Assembly: GCF_021049265.1 (NCBI RefSeq)
Contig: NZ_CP088018.1
Coordinates: 3,410,001-3,474,000 of the forward strand
DNA length: 64,000 nt
From: Ruania suaedae
GTDB lineage: Bacteria; Actinomycetota; Actinomycetes; Actinomycetales; Beutenbergiaceae
Reading direction: 5' to 3'
Within the stretch, counting starts at the first letter, position 1, and every line of letters starts with the position of its first letter. Position numbers and translations under genes: made by a program. Positions 58,001-64,000 of this stretch are shown in pieces. Below the pieces are notes generated by a model. It had not been told where the DNA came from. It saw only the letters and a program-made list of their open reading frames with translations, and did no database searches.

Positions 58001-59010
58001 CGCTGACCGTCGCGATCCTGTCCTTCGCCCACCCGCACGTCCACGGTTACGCCGCCTACCTGAGGGCGCAGCCCGGGATCCGCGTGATCGGGACCGACAC
58101 CGGCGCTCCGGACCCGGGCACCCGGCGCGGCGCCGAGCTCGCCGCCGACCTCGGTCTGGAGTACCTCCCGGACGTGGCGAGCGTGCTGGCGCAGGCCCCG
58201 GACGCCGTCGTGATCTGTGCGGAGAACACCGCCCACCGCGAGCTGACGGAGCAGGCGCTGGCGGCGGGGGCGCACGTGCTGTGCGAGAAGCCGCTGGCCA
58301 CCAGTGACGAGGACGCCGCGGCGATGGTGGCCGCCGCGGAGGCCGCGGGCCGGATCCTGATGACCGCCTACCCGGTGCGGTTCGCGCCGGTGGTCGAGGA
58401 CCTGCTCGCGCGGGTCCGTGCCGGCCAGCTCGGGCAGATCATGTCGGTGCACGGCACCAACAACGGCAAGATGCCGCGGCCACAGGAGCGCTCCTGGTTC
58501 ACCGACCCGGAGCGCTCGGGGGGTGGGGCGATGATGGACCACGTGGTGCACGTGGCCGACCTGCTCGACGCACTACTGGGCGAGCCGGCCGAACGGGTGC
58601 ACGCGGTGACCAACCAGATCCTGCACCCGGACGCCGGGGTCGAGACCGGGGGCGTGGTCTCGGCGTGCTACCCCGGTGGCGTGATCGCGCAGATCGACTG
58701 CTCGTGGTCGGTCCCGGACTCGGCACCGACCTGGGGCGGGCTGACGCTCGAGGTGCAGGGCACCGAGGGGTCGATGCGGATCGACCCGTTCGCCGGCCAT
58801 GTGGGCGGCTACGACTCCGACGGCTCGATCTGGCAGGCCTACAGCACCGACCTCGACGCCCGGCTGATCACCGCCTTCCTCGAGGCGGTCCGCACCGGGA
58901 CCGCCCCGCAACCGGACGGCCGCGTCGGTGCGCGCACCCTCGCGCTCGTGACGGCGGCGCAGCGGTCGGTGGCCTCGGGGCAGGTGGAACAGGTGCGCGC
59001 CGTCGGGTGA
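57997..59010 (+). CDS. Gfo/Idh/MocA family oxidoreductase (third of three)
   Basis: 337 residues. The N-terminal loop is ILSFAHPHVHGYAAYLRAQP, with a His-Pro-His in place of the usual GxGxxG, as in a minority of the family. EKP motif: VLCEKPLATSDEDA; substrate domain: SGGGAMMDHVVHVADLLDAL. It overlaps the second gene by four bases. Three such enzymes in one operon suggest stepwise handling of a sugar or inositol; no transporter or isomerase gene is in the unit. Confidence 0.86.
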   Translation: MTLTVAILSFAHPHVHGYAAYLRAQPGIRVIGTDTGAPDPGTRRGAELAADLGLEYLPDVASVLAQAPDAVVICAENTAHRELTEQALAAGAHVLCEKPLATSDEDAAAMVAAAEAAGRILMTAYPVRFAPVVEDLLARVRAGQLGQIMSVHGTNNGKMPRPQERSWFTDPERSGGGAMMDHVVHVADLLDALLGEPAERVHAVTNQILHPDAGVETGGVVSACYPGGVIAQIDCSWSVPDSAPTWGGLTLEVQGTEGSMRIDPFAGHVGGYDSDGSIWQAYSTDLDARLITAFLEAVRTGTAPQPDGRVGARTLALVTAAQRSVASGQVEQVRAVG

Positions 59011-59031
59011 CGGGAGCGATCGGATGACACC

Positions 59032-59052
59032 TGTCACACGGAGCTCGTGACA
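59032..59052. promoter_or_regulatory. Inverted repeat upstream of the ABC/two-component operon
   Basis: TGTCAC (59032-59037) and GTGACA (59047-59052) flank nine bases; a further TGACA-CC-TGTCA dyad (59025-59036) overlaps it on the left. It lies 44 bases before the ABC ATPase gene. It could be the binding site of the LuxR-type response regulator coded at the end of the same operon (inference). Confidence 0.5.
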
Positions 59053-59096
59053 GCACCCCCTCGCGGTGGACACCTCCGCGGCGCCACCGTGGGGGT

Positions 59097-60005
59097 ATGA
59101 GCACATCACCGGCCGTCGAGCTCGACGGCATCGTCAAGGAGTTCCGGTCCGCCGCAGGGCCCGTCCGTGCGGTCGACGGGATCGACCTGACCATCCGGAC
59201 CGGCGAGATCGTCGCCTTCCTCGGACCGAACGGCGCCGGCAAGACCACCACGCTCGACATGGTGCTCGGCCTGACCGACCCCACCGCGGGCACGGTGACG
59301 GTGGCCGGTCAGCAGCCCCGCCGCGCCGTGGCCACCGGCCGGGTCTCGGCCGTGCTGCAGACCGGGGGGCTGCTGCGTGACCTCACCGTGGCCGAGACCA
59401 TCCGGCTGATCGCCTCCACCTACGCCGACCACGCCGGAGTCGGCAGCGTGCTCGAGCGCGCGGGCCTGACCGACATCGCCGGCCGGAAGGTGTCCAAGTG
59501 CTCCGGCGGGGAGCAGCAGCGGCTGCGCTTCGCCCTCGCGCTGCTGCCCGACCCGGACCTGCTGATCCTCGACGAGCCCACCGCCGGGATGGATGTGACC
59601 GCCCGGCGCGAGTTCTGGCGCACGATGCACGCCGAGGCGGCGAACGGGCGCACGGTCGTCTTCGCCACCCACTACCTGGAGGAGGCCGACGCCTTCGCAC
59701 AGCGGATCGTGATGGTGGCAGGCGGGCGCGTCGTGGCCGACGGCACCACGGAGGAGATCCGTGCCCGCGCCACCGGACGGCGGGTCTCGGCCGCGTTCGG
59801 CGACCCGTCCGGTGCCCTGGCTCGCCTGCGCGACCTCGAGCTCGTCACCTCCGGCGAGCACGACGGCGAACGCGTGCACCTGCACGCCACCAACTCCGAC
59901 GCCCTGGCCCGCACCGTGCTCGACCTGGGCGGCACCGACCTGCTCGTCACCTCCGGCTCGCTCGACGACGCCTTCACCACTCTCACCCAAGGAGCCACCC
60001 GATGA
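59097..60005 (+). CDS. ABC transporter ATP-binding protein (ABC-2 export type)
   Basis: 302 residues: Walker A GPNGAGKTTTL (43-53), Q-loop VLQTGGLLRDLTV, signature KCSGGEQQRLRFALAL and Walker B LLILDEPTAGMD, then the His switch FATHYLEEAD. The signature starts CSGGE rather than LSGGQ, which is tolerated in DrrA-like exporters. A C-terminal regulatory-like domain (about 220-300) is typical of multidrug or lipid exporters of this group. It overlaps the permease gene by four bases. Confidence 0.92.
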   Translation: MSTSPAVELDGIVKEFRSAAGPVRAVDGIDLTIRTGEIVAFLGPNGAGKTTTLDMVLGLTDPTAGTVTVAGQQPRRAVATGRVSAVLQTGGLLRDLTVAETIRLIASTYADHAGVGSVLERAGLTDIAGRKVSKCSGGEQQRLRFALALLPDPDLLILDEPTAGMDVTARREFWRTMHAEAANGRTVVFATHYLEEADAFAQRIVMVAGGRVVADGTTEEIRARATGRRVSAAFGDPSGALARLRDLELVTSGEHDGERVHLHATNSDALARTVLDLGGTDLLVTSGSLDDAFTTLTQGATR

Positions 60006-60760
60006 ACACCACCTACCTGCGCATCGAGCTCGCCCGCGTGAGCCGGGACCTGGTCAGCATGTTCTTCATCGCGGTGATGCCGGCGTTCTTCTTCATCGTC
60101 TTCGGCGCCTCAATGGACTACGGCGCCTACCCGATCGGCAACGGCAACGTCTCCATGCACACGATGATCTCGATGGCGGCCTTCGGGGCCGTGACGGCGA
60201 CCACTGGCGTAGGCGGGATGGCCGCCGTCGAGCGGATGCAGGGGTGGGGTCGCCAGCTCGGCCTGACGCCGATGTCGGATGCGCGCTACGTCACGGTGAA
60301 GACGACCGTGGCCTTCACGATCTCGCTGATCCCGATCGGCCTGGTGTACGTGATCGGCGCGTTCACCGGCTCCAGCGCACCCGGGTGGGTGTGGGCCGCG
60401 AGCGCCGCGATCGTGATGCTGGGGGCGGCGGTCTTCTCGCTGTACGGCCTCATCGTGGGCCTGCTGTTCCGCAGCGAGGCGGCGGTGGGGGCGGCCAGTG
60501 GCGCCCTGGTGATCCTGGCATTCCTCGGCAACATCTTCTTCCCCCTGAGCGGCGCGATGCTGACGATCGCGAAGTTCACCCCGCTGTACGGGATCATCGG
60601 CCTCGCCCGCTTCCCGCTCACCGACGGCGCCCTGGTGGCCACGGACGGCGTCGGCGGGTCGGACCCGCTGTGGGTGCTGCTGGCCAATTCCGTGGCCTGG
60701 ACACTGATCTTCGCCGTCGGGGCGGTGCTGCTGGTGCGGCGCGGCCGCTCCCGTCAGTAA
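60002..60760 (+). CDS. ABC-2 type transporter permease
   Basis: 252 residues with six membrane segments, including FFIAVMPAFFFIVFGASMDY and LVILAFLGNIFFPLSGAML, plus the ABC-2 motif region AAVERMQGWGRQLGLTPMSD. With the ATPase it forms an exporter. The pair is followed by a histidine kinase and response regulator, an arrangement like Bacillus DesKR-associated or antibiotic-responsive YvfRS/YvfTU systems. The exported substrate is unknown. Confidence 0.88.
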   Translation: MNTTYLRIELARVSRDLVSMFFIAVMPAFFFIVFGASMDYGAYPIGNGNVSMHTMISMAAFGAVTATTGVGGMAAVERMQGWGRQLGLTPMSDARYVTVKTTVAFTISLIPIGLVYVIGAFTGSSAPGWVWAASAAIVMLGAAVFSLYGLIVGLLFRSEAAVGAASGALVILAFLGNIFFPLSGAMLTIAKFTPLYGIIGLARFPLTDGALVATDGVGGSDPLWVLLANSVAWTLIFAVGAVLLVRRGRSRQ

Positions 60761-60776
60761 CGCAGGGCGCGAGACA

Positions 60777-61928
60777 ATGACTCCCACCATGACGACGCCC
60801 AGTGAGGTCCCGACCACCGGTACGGCCGAGGCGAGCAGCGGCCCGGGCGACGCGCTCGAGGAGCCGGCCCTGCCGCCCGCACCCTGGCTGCGGTTCAGCT
60901 GGCTGCTCGCCACCCCGTGGCTGGCCTTCCTCGCCTTCCCGGTGGCCGGGATCCTGCAGTCCCCGCTGACAGGTCTGGCCGCGGCGATCCCGCTGACGGC
61001 GATCGTGGCCTTCGCGGGCCTGTACGTCTACGCCTTCATCGTCAACGCGCGCACCCTGGGTCAGGACGGTCACGCCGCCGTGCTGCTGGGGATTCTCGGA
61101 GTGCTGACCGTGCCGGTGTTCGTGGCCGTGGGGGTGGATGCCTTCGGGATGTTCACGTTCCTGGCCACCTATGCGATCTTCAGCCAGCCGCTGCGGCGCG
61201 CGGTGCAGTTCGTGGCGGTGCTGCTGCTGGCGATGGCGGTGGTGCTGATCAGCACCGACCATCTGGACCGGTGGTTCTACCTGATGATCACCGCCGGCAC
61301 GGCGGCCTTCGTCGGCATGATCCGGTGGATCGACGGCCGTCAGCAGCAACGCGATGAGCTGGAGAACCAGCTCGTCCTGACCGCCGAGCGGGAGCGGGTG
61401 GCACGGGACGTCCACGACGTGCTCGGGCACAGCCTCACGGTGGTGACCGTCAAGGCCGAGCTCGCCGAGCGACTGGTCGATGCCGATCCGGAGGCTGCCA
61501 AGGCGGAGATCGCCGCGATCCGATCCCTCACGCGGGAGGCACTGGGCGAGGTGCGCGCGACGGTGAGCGGACTCCGGGTCGCGAGGCTCGCGGACGAGCT
61601 GGAGTCCGCCCGCGCCGCGCTCATCGACGCCGGCATCACTGCCGTGGTCCCGGCCGACCCCGCCGTGGTCGACCCCCGGCACCGCATCGTGCTCGCCTGG
61701 GTGCTGCGCGAGGCGGTCACGAACGTGGTGCGCCACGCCCGTGCCACCCGCTGCGAGGTCACCCTGGCCTCGGCATCGATGCAGGTGATCGACGACGGCG
61801 TGGGGCCGGGGGCGGCCACCGAGTCCGGCGGGTTGCGGGGTGCGCGGGAGCGGGTGCGAGCCGCGGGTGGCACGCTGACGGTCAGCCCCGGCGAGGCCGG
61901 GGGAACCCGGGTGGAGGTGCACTGGTGA
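60777..61928 (+). CDS. Sensor histidine kinase (DesK/NarL-type, HisKA_3)
   Basis: 383 residues: a disordered tail (1-37), five or six membrane segments (about 40-185), HisKA_3 with phospho-acceptor H213 in RERVARDVHDVLGHSLTVV, and an HATPase_c domain (VLREAVTNVVRHARA, then GLRGARERVRAAGGTL). No extracellular sensor domain is present, as in DesK, so it probably senses the membrane or the transporter itself. ATG at 60777 or 60789. It overlaps the response regulator by four bases. Confidence 0.9.
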   Translation: MTPTMTTPSEVPTTGTAEASSGPGDALEEPALPPAPWLRFSWLLATPWLAFLAFPVAGILQSPLTGLAAAIPLTAIVAFAGLYVYAFIVNARTLGQDGHAAVLLGILGVLTVPVFVAVGVDAFGMFTFLATYAIFSQPLRRAVQFVAVLLLAMAVVLISTDHLDRWFYLMITAGTAAFVGMIRWIDGRQQQRDELENQLVLTAERERVARDVHDVLGHSLTVVTVKAELAERLVDADPEAAKAEIAAIRSLTREALGEVRATVSGLRVARLADELESARAALIDAGITAVVPADPAVVDPRHRIVLAWVLREAVTNVVRHARATRCEVTLASASMQVIDDGVGPGAATESGGLRGARERVRAAGGTLTVSPGEAGGTRVEVHW

Positions 61929-62533
61929 GCATCCGCGTACTGCTGGCCGATGACCAGGCGCTGGTGAGAGGGGCCCTCGCCGCCCTGCTCCGGCTCGAGG
62001 ACGATCTCGACGTCGTGGCCGAGGTGGGCACCGGGGACGCGGTACTTGCCGCGGCCCGCGAGCACGAGGCGCAGGTCTGCCTGCTCGATATCGAGATGCC
62101 GGGGAAGGACGGGATCGCGGTGGCCGCCCAGCTGCGTGCCGAGCTGCCGGAGGTCCGCTCGCTGATGGTCACCACGTTCGGCCGGCCCGGCTATCTGCGG
62201 CGCGCCCTCGAGGCCGGTGCCGCGGGGTTCGTGGTCAAGGACACCCCCGCCACCGAACTGGCTGATGCGATCCGCGCAGTCCATGCCGGAAGGCGAGTGG
62301 TCGATCCGACCCTCGCCACCGAGTCGCTGACCGGGGGCCCGAACCCCTTGACCGAGCGGGAGGCCCAGGTGCTGCGTGCCTGCCTGGACGGCGAGCCGAT
62401 CGCCACGATCGCGGGGCGGGTGCACCTGAGCCAGGGCACCGTGCGCAACTACATCTCCTCCGCCATCGGGAAGGTGGGCGCCTCGAACCGGGTGGAGGCG
62501 GCGCGCACCGCCGACCGGTATGGGTGGCTGTAG
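61925..62533 (+). CDS. NarL/LuxR-type response regulator
   Basis: 202 residues: a receiver domain (D9, D10 and phospho-acceptor D55 in VCLLDIEMPG; K at FVVKDTPA) and a LuxR HTH (about 138-198, LTEREAQVLRACLDGEPIAT, VHLSQGTVRNYISSAIGKVG). GTG start in a GTGA overlap with the kinase. It probably controls the transporter operon, whose upstream inverted repeat is a candidate site. Confidence 0.92.
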   Translation: MSIRVLLADDQALVRGALAALLRLEDDLDVVAEVGTGDAVLAAAREHEAQVCLLDIEMPGKDGIAVAAQLRAELPEVRSLMVTTFGRPGYLRRALEAGAAGFVVKDTPATELADAIRAVHAGRRVVDPTLATESLTGGPNPLTEREAQVLRACLDGEPIATIAGRVHLSQGTVRNYISSAIGKVGASNRVEAARTADRYGWL

Positions 62534-62546
62534 GCCGGGAGCGGGA

Positions 62547-62614
62547 CGCAACTGACGGCCTGCACGGCATCCGTGCCCCATCTGGCACGGAGTCGCTGGG
62601 GCCCGTCAGTTGCG
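62547..62614. terminator. Layered inverted repeat between convergent genes
   Basis: CGCAACTGACGG (62547-62558) pairs with 62603-62614 over a long loop. Inside, TCCGTGCC-6-GGCACGGA (62570-62591) and CACGG-CAT-CCGTG (62563-62575) share bases and cannot form together. It lies between the response regulator and terC stops, so a bidirectional terminator is the simplest role, but the switching hairpins are unusual for that. Confidence 0.6.
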
Positions 62615-62630
62615 GTCGGCGGCTGCGTTC

Positions 62631-63431
62631 TCAGACGCCGGCGCCGGTGCGCGGTTCGCGGTACTTGCCCTTGAGGTGCACCGGCTCCGGGCTCGCGCCG
62701 GCCTTCTTCGCGCTGCGGTTGCGGTAGATGAGGTTGAGCACCTCCACGCCGATCGCGAAGGCGATCGGCCCGTAGATCATCCCCTTGCTGACGTGCACAT
62801 CGAAGCCCTCGGCGAGCAGCGTGGCGCCGATGAGCACCAGGAAGGCCAGGCACAGCATCTTCACGGTCGGGTGGCGGTCGACGAAGTCACCGATCGACTT
62901 GGCCAGGAACATCATCAGCACGATCGCCACCACCACTGCGGTGATCATCACCCACAGCTGGTCGACCATGCCGACGGCGGTGATCACCGAGTCGAGCGAG
63001 AACACCATGTCGATGAGGACGATCTGCAGGATCACCCGACCGAAGGTGGTGGCAGCCTGGGAGGCCGTGCCTTCCTGCGCGCCCTCGGCGCCCTCGAGCT
63101 TGTGGTGGATCTCGGTGACGGCCTTGTAGATCAGGAACGCACCGCCGGCGATCAGGATCAGGTCGCGGCCCGAGAAGGCCAGCGCCTCGATCCCACCGAT
63201 CGTGAACCACGGATCGGTCAGGCCCACGATCCAGGAGGCGAAGAACAGCAGGATCACCCGCATCACCAGCGCGAGCGCCAGGCCGATGACGCGCGCCCGC
63301 TGGCGCTGCTCGGCCGGGAGCCGGTTGGCGAGGATGGAGATGAAGACGACGTTGTCGACGCCGAGCACGAGCTCGAGTGCGAGCAGCGTGGCGAGGGCGA
63401 TCCAGACGTCCGGGCTGGCGAGTGATTCCAC
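62631..63431 (-). CDS. TerC family integral membrane protein
   Basis: 266 residues with about seven membrane segments. The TerC motifs VLGVDNVVFISILANRLP and LIDMVFSLDSVITAVG contain the paired metal-binding Asp residues. TerC relatives were found in tellurite resistance and some export Mn2+ to secreted enzymes. The GTG at 63431 begins just before the first segment. It is alone on its strand, converging with the two-component operon. Confidence 0.88.
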   Translation of the reverse strand: MESLASPDVWIALATLLALELVLGVDNVVFISILANRLPAEQRQRARVIGLALALVMRVILLFFASWIVGLTDPWFTIGGIEALAFSGRDLILIAGGAFLIYKAVTEIHHKLEGAEGAQEGTASQAATTFGRVILQIVLIDMVFSLDSVITAVGMVDQLWVMITAVVVAIVLMMFLAKSIGDFVDRHPTVKMLCLAFLVLIGATLLAEGFDVHVSKGMIYGPIAFAIGVEVLNLIYRNRSAKKAGASPEPVHLKGKYREPRTGAGV

Positions 63432-63580
63432 GAGCCAGAGAGTAGCCCTATCGACGGCCCCGCGGTGGCGGTGTGCGGCGCGGCGAGTGCTTTCACCGCG
63501 CGCCACCGGCTCGGTACTACTACGTTGAGTGCTGCCCGGGCGAGATCCGCCCCGGGCCAGTTACTGCAGGAGGCAACACC

Positions 63581-63847
63581 ATGGGAATTCTCGGCTATCT
63601 GATCGTCGGGCTCATCTGCGGCGCCCTGGCCAAGGCGATCCTGAAGGACCGTGCCGTCGGTGGCTGGCTCGCCAGCCTCGTGATCGGCGTGGTCGGAGCG
63701 ATCGTCGGCGGTTTCCTCGGCTCCGCCCTTCTCGGTGAGGGCATCGAGGACTTCTTCAGCATCCAGACCTGGCTGCTGGCCCTCGCCGGCTCCATCCTCG
63801 TCCTGGTGATCTACACCGCCGTCACCGGACGCCGCAAGCGCACCTGA
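63581..63847 (+). CDS. GlsB/YeaQ/YmgE family stress-response membrane protein
   Basis: 88 residues with three membrane segments and the glycine-rich family motif (GYLIVGLICGALAKAILK and ASLVIGVVGAIVGGFLGSAL). Homologues (transglycosylase-associated protein) are often general-stress induced. A region between the second and third segments (GEGIEDFFSIQ) matches the longer actinobacterial form. AGGAGG precedes the ATG. A strong hairpin follows. Confidence 0.9.
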   Translation: MGILGYLIVGLICGALAKAILKDRAVGGWLASLVIGVVGAIVGGFLGSALLGEGIEDFFSIQTWLLALAGSILVLVIYTAVTGRRKRT

Positions 63848-63854
63848 TCTCGCG

Positions 63855-63888
63855 ACCTGGGGCCCGTCCGGAGGGGCGGGCCCCAGGT
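63855..63888. terminator. Terminator hairpin after the GlsB-like gene
   Basis: ACCTGGGGCCCG (63855-63866) pairs perfectly with CGGGCCCCAGGT (63877-63888) across a ten-base loop, eight bases after the stop codon. No T-run follows, as for other hairpins here. It separates this gene from the next one. Confidence 0.8.
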
Positions 63889-63948
63889 GCGGGCCAGGAT
63901 GGGTCCGCACCCACACCACCGAACGGGAGCACCGACCAGGAGCACCGC

Positions 63949-64000
63949 ATGACCGAGGCGAATGTTCGACATCCCCGCATCAGACAGACGGTGATCGACG
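63949..64000 (+). CDS. Start of a gene, probably VOC family protein (partial)
   Basis: An ATG at 63949 with AGGAG nine bases upstream opens 17 codons to the window edge, MTEANVRHPRIRQTVID. The RIRQTVID start resembles many actinobacterial VOC/glyoxalase-like proteins, but this is too short to be sure. Confidence 0.45.
   Translation, partial: MTEANVRHPRIRQTVID

Overview
This window is about 72 % GC chromosomal DNA from an actinomycete. The signs are strong GC3 bias, GTG starts, many genes that look leaderless (a TAnnnT-type -10 box 6 to 8 bases before the start codon), a DUF222/HNH gene, an actinobacterial fused MnhA, a HelD/HelR helicase and a sortase-type surface protein. The many carbohydrate ABC genes, Gfo/Idh/MocA dehydrogenases and a FucP-like permease suggest a free-living sugar-utilising member of the Micrococcales (Ruania/Beutenbergia-like). 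The exact taxon is a guess. I see no rRNA, tRNA, CRISPR, prophage or insertion sequence.

Layout. 1-7 kb: start of putA with a divergent LysR regulator; a carbohydrate ABC operon (two permeases and a binding protein, no ATPase) headed by a class V PLP enzyme, with a divergent GntR/FCD regulator and clear operators. 7-19 kb: CPBP protease, LPXTG surface protein, a flippase-like membrane protein with an embedded pseudokinase followed by a PP2C phosphatase, an LssY_C protein, MmcQ, MarR, VOC and CutC genes, then a coupled membrane protein / sigma factor / alkyltransferase set preceded by a large inverted repeat. 19-30 kb: TSUP exporter, HNH protein, a TipA-type MerR regulator with an internal ribosome site, a GH2 glycosidase tail-to-tail with a second ATPase-less ABC operon, and lpdA. 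31-38 kb: GNAT, MntA-HepT toxin-antitoxin pair, PLP enzyme, a MarR/SDR divergon with twin operators, SufE-sulfurtransferase and a deaminase.

37.6-48 kb is an ion-homeostasis block: trkA-trkH (K+) faces a six-gene Na+/H+ antiporter operon mnhACDEFG, each gene overlapping the next by 4 bases; the 344-base gap between them holds a leaderless trkH promoter and a possible 45-codon leader ORF. A HelR-type helicase follows. 48-59 kb: LacI-Gfo/Idh-FucP locus with a promoter/operator, VapBC, YdeI-like, epimerase and MBL genes, and an operon of three Gfo/Idh/MocA dehydrogenases. 59-64 kb: ABC transporter with a coupled DesKR-like two-component system, TerC, a GlsB-like membrane protein and the start of a probable VOC gene.

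The most notable points are the TipA-like gene that appears to encode two proteins, the pseudokinase-flippase beside a phosphatase, the paired palindromic operators at 34.7 kb and 19.1 kb, and a layered hairpin at 62.55 kb.
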